Position numbers and translations under genes: made by a program. This document shows positions 37,868 through 45,658 of a DNA stretch of 64,000 nt, piece by piece. Positions within the stretch are counted from its first letter, which is position 1, and each line of letters begins with the position of its first letter. Where the stretch lies: positions 4,593,990 through 4,657,989 of the forward strand of contig NZ_CP022684.1 in NCBI RefSeq assembly GCF_002863865.1, written 5' to 3'. The DNA is from Ketobacter alkanivorans. GTDB taxonomy: Bacteria > Pseudomonadota > Gammaproteobacteria > Pseudomonadales > Ketobacteraceae. Below the pieces are notes generated by a model. The model searched no databases. It saw nothing but the letters and a program-made list of their open reading frames with translations, and was not told the DNA's origin.

Positions 37868-37896
37868 CTGATAATAATGCACATCTTACATTACAA
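37868..37896 (-). promoter_or_regulatory. Predicted promoter of glgC
   Basis: On the reverse strand TTGTAA (37891-37896) and TATCAG (37868-37873) are 17 bases apart, each matching the sigma70 consensus at four of six places. The leader to the ATG at 37778 would be about 85 bases. Confidence 0.38.
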
Positions 37897-37985
37897 GGCT
37901 GCTACATTTCGCAATGCATTAAATGATCCAAATCAAAAGAGTGGTTACTAGGTAATGTAGTCTCTAAAAGGTAAATCGAATTCAT

Positions 37986-38014
37986 TTGGAATCGAAATAA
38001 CTATCAGTTATATA
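37986..38014 (+). promoter_or_regulatory. Predicted promoter of glgB
   Basis: TTGGAA (37986-37991) and TATATA (38009-38014) are exactly 17 bases apart on the forward strand, giving a leader of about 100 bases before the glgB ATG. Confidence 0.45.
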
Positions 38015-38119
38015 AATTTGATCAGCGATTGATGTTAAGGTTCCATTCTCTTTACGTACTGGAGCGCTGTGTGCATAGCTTCAGGTATAAAAGCTAAAAC
38101 AGGGTCACGGGAAAGTATC

Positions 38120-40324
38120 ATGCCAGCCATTAAACACCTTTCATCAGTGTCGAGCGCTTTGCAGGCGGACGTTACTCGTATCCTGCATGCCTGCCATCAT
38201 GATCCCTTTACGGTGTTAGGTGTCCATGTTGATGCCGGTCGGACTCGAATGTTGGTTTTCCGCCCCAATGCTGACTTTATTTGGGTCACCCTCGATGGGG
38301 AGCGCACTCAAATGAACCAAATTGATGAAAGCGGCCTTTTCTATCTGGAAGGTGATGTCACGAAGTGGGGTAGGCATCCTAGCTTGGTTGAGCATGTTGA
38401 TGGACAAGAATGTACGTTTATCGACCCATATACCTTTTGGCCTCAGCTGTCCGAGCAATGGTTGGATGATTTTCATACTCAGGAATGTTTTGATGCCTAC
38501 AAAGTGATGGGAGCCAGACCATGGGAGGTGGACGGCATCAAAGGTGCGCTGTTTTCCGTTTGGGCTCCCAATGCCGAGCGGGTCAGTGTGGTCGGGGATT
38601 TCAATGGTTGGGATGGGCGTGTTCACCCTATGCGGAGCCGTGGACAAAGCGGTGTTTGGGAACTGTTCATTCCAGAATTTAGCGAAGGCTTGCTGTATAA
38701 ATTCGAAATAAGAGCGCGGGATACAGGCCAAATATTTGTTAAAACTGACCCGTATGGCCGCTTTTTTGAGTTGCGTCCTAACTCCGCTGCTCGCTATACG
38801 GCAGTTGATAGCTATCAATGGCAGGATGACCTGTGGCTGCAAAAGCGATCCAAATCTGATTGGCTCCACAGCCCGCAGTCCATTTATGAGGTGCATGCCG
38901 GATCGTGGCGCCGCCAGGATAACGGTGACTTTCTAAATTATCGCGAACTGGCCCATGAACTGGTTCCCTATGTTAAGGATATGGGGTTCACCCACATCGA
39001 GTTATTACCCATTACCGAGTTTCCGTATGACGGTTCCTGGGGCTACCAGGTAACGGGCTTTTTCGCCCCGACCAGCCGCTTCGGAGCGGTTGATGACTTC
39101 AAGTACTTCATCGATTTTTGCCACTGCAATGGTATTGGTGTGATATTGGATTGGGTGCCTGCGCACTTCCCCAAGGATGCTCATGGATTGGCTCGCTTCG
39201 ATGGCAGCTGTTTATATGAGCATGATGACCCTCGTCGTGGTGAGCATAAGGATTGGGGTACTCTTATATTCAATTATGGGCGTAACGAGGTACGTAACTT
39301 TCTGTATTCAAGCGCACTTTTTTGGTTGGAAGAGTTCCATCTTGATGGTTTGAGAGTCGATGCGGTGGCTTCGATGTTGTACTTGGACTACTCCCGAGAA
39401 GAGGGGGAGTGGGCTCCCAATCAGTTTGGTGGTAATGAGAATCTGGATGCCATCCATTTTATCCGCCGTACCAACGAGCGGGTGCATCAGGATTTTCCTG
39501 GGGTGTTAATGATGGCGGAAGAATCTACCGCTTGGCCGCAGGTATCCAGACCTGTGTATTTAGGTGGTCTGGGTTTCAGTATGAAATGGAACATGGGCTG
39601 GATGAATGACACGTTGCGGTATGTGAGTCAGGATTCAATACACCGTAAGTATCATCATGAGAACCTTACCTTCAGTCTGTTGTACGCTTTTTCAGAAAAC
39701 TTTGTGCTGCCGTTGTCACATGATGAAGTTGTTCACGGTAAGCGCTCTTTGCTGGAAAAAATGCCGGGTGATGATTGGCAGAAGTTCGCCAACTTACGGT
39801 TGTTGTTTACCTATTTGTTCACCCATCCGGGCAAGAAGCTGTTGTTTATGGGGGGGGAGTTTGGCCAGGGTAGAGAGTGGTGTCATGATCGAGCTCTTGA
39901 CTGGGAGCTGCTGGAGCATGAGTGGCAGAGAGGCGTGCAATCGGTAGTGCGAGACTTGAACCGGCTGTACCAGACGCTTCCGGCCTTACATCGGTACGAT
40001 TTTGAAGGCAAAGGCTTTGAGTGGGTTGATTGCCATGACAGTTCGCAATCTGTCATCAGCTACATGCGTAAGAGTGAGGCGGGTTGCGTGCTGGTGGTAT
40101 TGAATTTCACCCCCGTTGTGCGCGAACACTATCGCATTGGGGTGCCCGAATTGGTGCAGTATCGCGAAATATTCAATTCTGATTCAATGTTTTATGGCGG
40201 CAGTAATGTGTCCAATGGAACCCACATTGCAGCTGAAAACATTGCTCATATGAACCAATCGTTTAGTGTTAGCTTAACGCTGCCCCCGCTGGGAGGTATC
40301 ATCCTGCAGGGGCCAGATCAGTAA
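38120..40324 (+). CDS. glgB: 1,4-alpha-glucan branching enzyme
   Basis: This 734-residue GH13 enzyme introduces alpha-1,6 branches into glycogen. An N-terminal carbohydrate-binding module (CBM48, around 140-215: APNAERVSVVGDFNGWDG) precedes the catalytic barrel. The nucleophile is D414 in GLRVDAVAS, the acid/base E467 in MMAEEST, and the third Asp is in LPLSHDEVVHGK. The ATG at 38120 has GGGAAAG before it; a longer frame from 38069 has no homology. It diverges from glgC, and its last 7 bases overlap the convergent pgi. Confidence 0.96.
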   Translation: MPAIKHLSSVSSALQADVTRILHACHHDPFTVLGVHVDAGRTRMLVFRPNADFIWVTLDGERTQMNQIDESGLFYLEGDVTKWGRHPSLVEHVDGQECTFIDPYTFWPQLSEQWLDDFHTQECFDAYKVMGARPWEVDGIKGALFSVWAPNAERVSVVGDFNGWDGRVHPMRSRGQSGVWELFIPEFSEGLLYKFEIRARDTGQIFVKTDPYGRFFELRPNSAARYTAVDSYQWQDDLWLQKRSKSDWLHSPQSIYEVHAGSWRRQDNGDFLNYRELAHELVPYVKDMGFTHIELLPITEFPYDGSWGYQVTGFFAPTSRFGAVDDFKYFIDFCHCNGIGVILDWVPAHFPKDAHGLARFDGSCLYEHDDPRRGEHKDWGTLIFNYGRNEVRNFLYSSALFWLEEFHLDGLRVDAVASMLYLDYSREEGEWAPNQFGGNENLDAIHFIRRTNERVHQDFPGVLMMAEESTAWPQVSRPVYLGGLGFSMKWNMGWMNDTLRYVSQDSIHRKYHHENLTFSLLYAFSENFVLPLSHDEVVHGKRSLLEKMPGDDWQKFANLRLLFTYLFTHPGKKLLFMGGEFGQGREWCHDRALDWELLEHEWQRGVQSVVRDLNRLYQTLPALHRYDFEGKGFEWVDCHDSSQSVISYMRKSEAGCVLVVLNFTPVVREHYRIGVPELVQYREIFNSDSMFYGGSNVSNGTHIAAENIAHMNQSFSVSLTLPPLGGIILQGPDQ

Positions 40325-41976
40325 TAGTAACTGGTCTCCTCTTGCACTGGATCGGCCGCTTCAGGTTCTTGCTTTTTATCGGCTTCCCATTGCCTGAAAA
40401 GTTTGAACAATCCCTGTGTGGAAACGTCGTGGATGTTGATTGTGTCTGCCGTTTGATCAAGCTCGAAGGATTCATTGTAGCGTTTAGTTAGCTCAGTACC
40501 CCAATGGGTGAATGGGTTGATGTTCCAAATCACGCTGCGAACGAAGGCGATGTGTTCATACAGCGCCAGTAGCTGCCCCAGGCTGCGGGGCGACAGGGTT
40601 TTCATCACTATGCTGGTAGATGGTTTGTTGCCCGGTAGTGCTTGATCATTGGTGTCTGAGCTGGGCTGGGTAAGTTTGCAGTTCTGATCGCCAAGCATCA
40701 GTGCTTCTGCTTGCGCCAAAAACTGCATGAAGGCGTGACGATTGCTGCCAGCGAGAGGTTCGCTGGCGACAACTATAAAGTCCGATGGAATAATGTGAGT
40801 GCCCTGATGCAAGAGCTGGAAGTATGTGTGCTGGCTGCTGCTGCCAGCGGTACCCCAAATAACAGGGGCTGTCTGATAATTCACAGGGTTACCAGACATG
40901 TCGATGGATTTACCATTGGCTTCCATCAAGCAATGTTGTACCAAGGTAGGGAATAGTTCCAGCGACTCGCTGTAGGGCAAGATCGCATGGTGCGCAGCTT
41001 GCCAGAAGTTTGTGTACCAAATGCTGAGCAGCGCCAGAACCACCGGTGCGTTGGCCGAGAGTTCGGTATTGTGGAAGTGTTGATCCATAGCGTTGGCACC
41101 GGCCAGGAATTCGTCAAATCTTTCCATGCCAACTGCAAGCGCCAACGGTAGTCCAGCGGCAGCCCACAGTGAGTAACGTCCTGGCAGCCAATCCCAAACC
41201 GCTAGTATGTTATCCTGATGAATGCCAAATTGCCTGGCTGCTTCGTTATTGGCCGTGATACCGACAAAGTGGCGATCGAGTGCGAAGCGGGTGTTGCTGT
41301 GTTTCTGAATCCATTCTTTGGCAACTAAGGCATTGTTCATGGTTTCTTGCGTGGAAAAGCTTTTACTGGAGACAATGAACAGCGTGGTATCTGCCTGTAG
41401 GCGGGATAAAAGCTGCTGAAAGCGCCTGGAATCGGAGTTGGAAACGAAGTGAATTTGAATGGAGTTGGTCTGGAAGGGGCCGAGTGCTTTGCAAATGGCC
41501 TCCGAGCCGTTGGCAGCGCCACCAACCCCAAGTGTTACTACATCAGAGATGGGTTTGTCGCTGAATCCGCGCCACTTCCAAGAACGCACGTCGTTGCATA
41601 TTCTGCCCATTTTGAACAGATTATCCCGAATCTGGGAAGAAATATCGTCGCCTGCGATGCTGAGGGGGGTTAACGCCCGCTCCCTCAATGCCGGGTACGG
41701 AATGGGCTTTAAACCGTTACTCAAACTATTGGCCCTGAACAGGTTGTCGATGGCTTCCGGCAGTTTTTGGGCCTTGGCCAATTGTAGTAATGTCGCCATC
41801 ACCGGCCGGGTTACGAAGTTCTTGGAGTAATCGATGAACACATCATCACAGTTGATGGAGAACTGTTGGAAACGGTTTGGATCGGCTTTAAACAGCTCAC
41901 TGAGGCGAGTGTTGTGAAGCTCAGCGCGCATCAGTTCAAGCTTCTGCCACTCGGGTGTGGAAGTGGGGTTGTTCAT
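40318..41976 (-). CDS. pgi: Glucose-6-phosphate isomerase homologue with altered active-site residues
   Basis: This 552-residue protein aligns along its length with phosphoglucose isomerase: VSSKSFSTQET, LPGRYSLWAAAGLP, LMEANGKSIDM, SQHTYFQLLHQGT with the catalytic His at 390, and HWGTELTKR near the C terminus. Two active-site segments differ. The catalytic-base motif, usually WGEPGTNGQH, reads WGTAGSSSQH, placing T376 at the Glu position, and the phosphate-binding GGSDLG reads GGAANG. It may be a diverged or differently acting isomerase. The ATG at 41976 follows AGGAAAAAGG; GTG at 41979 is possible. It lies between glgB and glgA, facing away from glgA. Confidence 0.85.
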   Translation of the reverse strand: MNNPTSTPEWQKLELMRAELHNTRLSELFKADPNRFQQFSINCDDVFIDYSKNFVTRPVMATLLQLAKAQKLPEAIDNLFRANSLSNGLKPIPYPALRERALTPLSIAGDDISSQIRDNLFKMGRICNDVRSWKWRGFSDKPISDVVTLGVGGAANGSEAICKALGPFQTNSIQIHFVSNSDSRRFQQLLSRLQADTTLFIVSSKSFSTQETMNNALVAKEWIQKHSNTRFALDRHFVGITANNEAARQFGIHQDNILAVWDWLPGRYSLWAAAGLPLALAVGMERFDEFLAGANAMDQHFHNTELSANAPVVLALLSIWYTNFWQAAHHAILPYSESLELFPTLVQHCLMEANGKSIDMSGNPVNYQTAPVIWGTAGSSSQHTYFQLLHQGTHIIPSDFIVVASEPLAGSNRHAFMQFLAQAEALMLGDQNCKLTQPSSDTNDQALPGNKPSTSIVMKTLSPRSLGQLLALYEHIAFVRSVIWNINPFTHWGTELTKRYNESFELDQTADTINIHDVSTQGLFKLFRQWEADKKQEPEAADPVQEETSYYY

Positions 41977-42161
41977 CACCTTTTTCCTCGGGTTGTCGCT
42001 TTACTTTTCCGAGCATAGTGCCAAATAATGACATTTTGCTTGATCGTCATCAATGGATGCACTTGCAGATTGCCCTTCGTCGGAAATGTTTGTCATGATA
42101 GAGTAGTTTATTAGTGTTACTGTTTTTAGCTTGTTCGCGATAGGGATCAAATCGCACCTCC

Positions 42162-43604
42162 ATGAATATATTATTCGCCACCAGTGAGCTTTACCCTCTG
42201 GTCAAAACCGGCGGTTTGGCCGATGTTTCCTACTCTTTACCTCTGGCCTTGCAACAGCTGGGTGAGTCCGTGACGGTGGTTATGCCCGGCTATCGCTCAG
42301 TAAGGCAGAAGTTAGGCCAGCCCTTGAGACAATATCGGTTCCAGGATGATTTCCTGTACCCTGACATGGTTTTGGGGGAATATTTCGATGATCGCCTGTC
42401 TATGCGATTGTTGCTGGTGGAATCGGACTCTCTTTACGATCGCGATGGTGGGCCATACGAGAATGCACTAAGCGAAGCCTGGGATGACAACCACGAACGT
42501 TTTGCCCAATTCTGTCGTGCGGTAACAAGTTTGTTGGGCGGTGGGTGCGCAGAGTACCCTGGCAAGTTTGACGTGGTGCACTGCAATGATTGGCAGACTG
42601 GGTTGATACCGGCGCTAGTAAATTATTTAGGCATTCCCATTAAAACAGTGTTTACCATTCATAACTTGGCGTATCAGGGCATTTTCAATTATGACGCTTT
42701 TCAACATTTGAGTTTGCCTGAGCAATGGTGGCATATCGATGGTGTTGAATTTTATGGCAATTTTTCATTTTTGAAGGCGGGTATTGTCTTTTCTGATTGG
42801 GTGACAACGGTCAGCCCTACCTACGCTGACGAAATTCTATGTGAGCCTGCGGCTTGTGGTATGGGTGGGTTGTTGCAGCACCATCAGAGCAAGTTGGTAG
42901 GTATTCTCAATGGAGCGGATTACACCGTCTGGAACCCTTCCTCAGATCCCAATATTTTGTTCCATTTTGACCCAGAGAGCATCGAAGAGAAAACCAAAAA
43001 CAAATTGGATTTGCAGCGTCATATGGGGCTGCGGCTCAGCAAATCGACCCCGTTAATAGGTGTTGTCAGTCGGTTGGTTGATCAGAAAGGTGTTGATTGG
43101 ATTTTGAGCGCAATGGATGCGATGCAGGGAGAGAAGCTGCAATGGGTGGTTCTGGGAACCGGTAGTAAGGAGTTTGAGCAGCGCTTTAGGGCGATGTCTG
43201 AAGCCAATCCTAAAACGATTGCGGTGGCTATTGGTTACGATGAAACGCTGGCCCACCGTATTGAAGCGGCCAGTGATCTTTTTGCGATGCCTTCGCGTTA
43301 CGAGCCCTGTGGCCTGAATCAGATCTACAGTTTGCGATACGGCACTTTACCGATCGTACGTCGCACTGGTGGATTGGCTGATACGGTCGTGGATGCGGAT
43401 GACGACGCCATACGTCAGGCGACGGCTACGGGGTTTGTATTCGACGAGCCCAGCGCAGAAGCGTTGACGGCTGTGGTGCGTCGAGCGATAGCGTTGTATA
43501 GCAAGCGTAAAACCTGGAAAAAAATTCAGCTTACTGCCATGGCTCAGTGTTTTGACTGGGGGCACAGCGCACAATCCTATTTGGAACTATATAAACAGGA
43601 GTAG
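42162..43604 (+). CDS. glgA: Glycogen synthase (ADP-glucose type)
   Basis: This 480-residue GT5 enzyme extends glycogen from ADP-glucose. The N-terminal KTGGLADVSYSLP segment holds the sugar-nucleotide-binding Lys-Thr-Gly-Gly motif. VVHCNDWQTGL, a C-terminal RLVDQKGVDWIL and the PSRYEPCGLNQIYSLRYGTLPIVRRTGGL donor-site region are all present. It is the first gene of a rightward glgA-PfkB-gap run, with the next ATG three bases after its stop. Confidence 0.95.
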   Translation: MNILFATSELYPLVKTGGLADVSYSLPLALQQLGESVTVVMPGYRSVRQKLGQPLRQYRFQDDFLYPDMVLGEYFDDRLSMRLLLVESDSLYDRDGGPYENALSEAWDDNHERFAQFCRAVTSLLGGGCAEYPGKFDVVHCNDWQTGLIPALVNYLGIPIKTVFTIHNLAYQGIFNYDAFQHLSLPEQWWHIDGVEFYGNFSFLKAGIVFSDWVTTVSPTYADEILCEPAACGMGGLLQHHQSKLVGILNGADYTVWNPSSDPNILFHFDPESIEEKTKNKLDLQRHMGLRLSKSTPLIGVVSRLVDQKGVDWILSAMDAMQGEKLQWVVLGTGSKEFEQRFRAMSEANPKTIAVAIGYDETLAHRIEAASDLFAMPSRYEPCGLNQIYSLRYGTLPIVRRTGGLADTVVDADDDAIRQATATGFVFDEPSAEALTAVVRRAIALYSKRKTWKKIQLTAMAQCFDWGHSAQSYLELYKQE

Positions 43605-43607
43605 TAC

Positions 43608-44591
43608 ATGCTCTACGATATCGTGGCGATTGGCAGTGCCACCGTGGATCAGTTTGCCGATACTGATTCAGAGCTGATCAAAATTGAAACGCCGACGATG
43701 CAGGAGAAGCTGATAGCGTTTCCCTTGGGCAGTAAAATTCTGGTTAAAGAGTTGAATTTGGCCGTAGGGGGAGGAGGCACCAATTGCTCAGTGACGTTTT
43801 CTCGCCTCGGTTTGAAGACTGCCTATCTGGGCAAGGTGGGTACTGATGGCAATGGTGACTTCGTTATCAGTAAGTTGCAACAGGAGGGCATAGATTTTAT
43901 TGGCCCCCGTGAGGGCACAACGGGGTTGTCCATCATATTGAACAGCTTTGCTCATGACCGAACTATCCTGGCCTACAAAGGCTGTAACAATAATTTGCGG
44001 CTGGAAGAAATCGAACCGTTTGAAACGAAGTGGGTGTATTTGGCCAGCATGCTGGGGCAGAGTTTTGAAACCATAGTGTCTTTGCTGGCAAAACACGAGT
44101 ATCGCGTGGCGTTTAACCCCAGCAACTATCAGGCTGAATTGGGGTGGAAGGCATTGCAGCCGCTGCTGGATCGAGTCGAAATACTGGTGATGAACCTGGA
44201 GGAAGCCTGCAAGTTTTTAGGGCTGCTGTATCAGGAGCGCCCAGAAGCTAAAGCGCTATTGAAGAAGATGTCCGAGTTGCCGCCAAGAATTTTTGTTATT
44301 ACTGATGGCGGTGAGGGCGTACATGTATACGATCGACAACACTACTATCGAGCCTGGCCGAGAGAGGATCTTTCTGTTCTGGAGACCACCGGTGCAGGTG
44401 ATGCATTTGCTTCGACCTTTACAGCGGCCTGCCTGATGGATGAGCCTATCGAGCAAGCGATCCATTTAGCCATGACCAACGCGGAATCGGTGTTGATGTA
44501 CCAAGGGGCTAAAGAGAAATTGTTGAGCCGTGACGAGCTATACCGACAGGCACAAGCCGTGCAACGACGAATTGAGAAAGAACCCGCCTAG
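43608..44591 (+). CDS. PfkB/ribokinase-family carbohydrate kinase
   Basis: This 327-residue protein has the ribokinase fold. An N-terminal glycine-rich motif (LAVGGGGTNCSVTFSRLG) binds the sugar. The C-terminal TTGAGDAFASTF carries the catalytic Asp and anion hole. Members phosphorylate ribose, fructose, fructose-6-phosphate, adenosine or other alcohols; the exact substrate cannot be read here. Placement three bases after glgA and before gap suggests a sugar or sugar-phosphate of the glycogen or glycolytic route, but that is inference. GGAG precedes its ATG. Confidence 0.88.
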   Translation: MLYDIVAIGSATVDQFADTDSELIKIETPTMQEKLIAFPLGSKILVKELNLAVGGGGTNCSVTFSRLGLKTAYLGKVGTDGNGDFVISKLQQEGIDFIGPREGTTGLSIILNSFAHDRTILAYKGCNNNLRLEEIEPFETKWVYLASMLGQSFETIVSLLAKHEYRVAFNPSNYQAELGWKALQPLLDRVEILVMNLEEACKFLGLLYQERPEAKALLKKMSELPPRIFVITDGGEGVHVYDRQHYYRAWPREDLSVLETTGAGDAFASTFTAACLMDEPIEQAIHLAMTNAESVLMYQGAKEKLLSRDELYRQAQAVQRRIEKEPA

Positions 44592-44629
44592 CTTGAATAA
44601 CGCAGTGCTTACTTATGCAGGAGTTTGTT

Positions 44630-45634
44630 ATGAAAAAAGTTGCGATTAATGGCCTTGGTCGAATTGGCCGCTTGATGTTACGTGAATATATCATCAATCG
44701 ACCGTCATCTTTTCAGATTGTTGCGGTCAATGATCTGGTGACCGCTGAGAATATTGCTTATTTATTAAAGTATGATTCGGTGCATGGCCGTTTTGATTTC
44801 GACATCGAGCATGGTGAAGATCATCTTACATTGGGCGGAGAAACCATTAAGTTCTTCCATGAATCGGATCCTCATAATCTACCATGGGATACCTTGGATA
44901 TTGACTTGGTTATCGATTGTACCGGGGTTTTTGTACACCATGATAAGGCAGCGTTCCATCAAGAGGCGGGGGCCAAACGGGTGTTGATTAGCGCGCCATC
45001 AGAGACCGCTGATTTGACTTTGGTGCTGGGCGCTAATGATCAGGAATATGATCCAGCTGTTCACACTATTGTGTCTAATGCATCCTGTACCACCAACTCG
45101 CTGGCTCCCAGTCTTAGAGTACTGAACGATGCCTTTGGTATAGAGAGTGTGATGGTTACCACGGTGCATGCCTACACTGTTTCTCAGGGAATGGTGGATG
45201 AGCCCAGTAAAAAAATGATTCGTGGCCGGGCTGGCGCAGTGAATATTATTCCCACCAGCACCGGATCAGATAAGGCTACCGAGTTGGTGTTGCCAGAGTT
45301 AAAAGGAAAGATCTCGGCCATGGCCCTACGGGTTCCGGTACCAGATGGCGCTATTACTGACGTGGTTGCGTTGCTTAATACCACAGTAACAGCAAAGGAA
45401 GTCAATCAGGTATTAAAAGCCGCATGCGAAAATCAGTTGGATGGTGTGCTGGGTTATACCGACGAGCCATTGGTGTCGACGGATATACTCGGTGATACTC
45501 GTTCCGGCATCGTGCATTCCTTATCTACTCGGGTCATCAATGGCAATATGGTGAAAGTGCAGATTTGGTACGATAACGAATACGGTTATGCCTGTCGCTT
45601 GCTGGATGTTGCCGGTTTGATGACAGCTGATTAA
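44630..45634 (+). CDS. gap: Type I glyceraldehyde-3-phosphate dehydrogenase
   Basis: This 334-residue enzyme oxidises glyceraldehyde-3-phosphate to 1,3-bisphosphoglycerate. The Rossmann start is AINGLGRIGRLMLREY, with VNDL at the end of the second strand, an acidic residue that favours NAD. The catalytic Cys lies in SNASCTTNSLAP, and VKVQIWYDNEYGYACR closes the protein. The ATG at 44630 follows CAGGAG; the in-frame ATG at 44615 lies upstream of that site and is rejected. It follows the PfkB gene by 38 bases. Its stop codon lies in a 24-base palindrome. Confidence 0.95.
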   Translation: MKKVAINGLGRIGRLMLREYIINRPSSFQIVAVNDLVTAENIAYLLKYDSVHGRFDFDIEHGEDHLTLGGETIKFFHESDPHNLPWDTLDIDLVIDCTGVFVHHDKAAFHQEAGAKRVLISAPSETADLTLVLGANDQEYDPAVHTIVSNASCTTNSLAPSLRVLNDAFGIESVMVTTVHAYTVSQGMVDEPSKKMIRGRAGAVNIIPTSTGSDKATELVLPELKGKISAMALRVPVPDGAITDVVALLNTTVTAKEVNQVLKAACENQLDGVLGYTDEPLVSTDILGDTRSGIVHSLSTRVINGNMVKVQIWYDNEYGYACRLLDVAGLMTAD

Positions 45635-45646
45635 TCAGCTGTCAGG
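45623..45646. terminator. 24-base perfect palindrome over the gap stop codon
   Basis: TGACAGCTGA (45623-45632) and its exact complement (45637-45646) flank TTAA. In RNA this makes a 10-bp stem with a four-base loop containing the gap stop codon. It lies between convergent gap and kinase genes and could end both transcripts, but neither side has a U-run. Confidence 0.45.
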
Positions 45647-45658
45647 GCTTGAGAAAGG

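Larger units (their letters stand above)
37779..38119. other. Divergent glgC-glgB intergenic region
   Basis: This 341-base AT-rich gap holds no gene. It carries predicted promoters for both genes and two widely spaced 7-base inverted arms (CTACATT at 37902-37908 and AATGTAG at 37954-37960). No clear CRP-like palindrome or RNA element was found. Confidence 0.6.

Noticed and set aside
38216..38896. 226-codon open frame on the reverse strand
   Set aside because: It is antisense to the CBM48 and catalytic start of glgB, with no start site or family motif.
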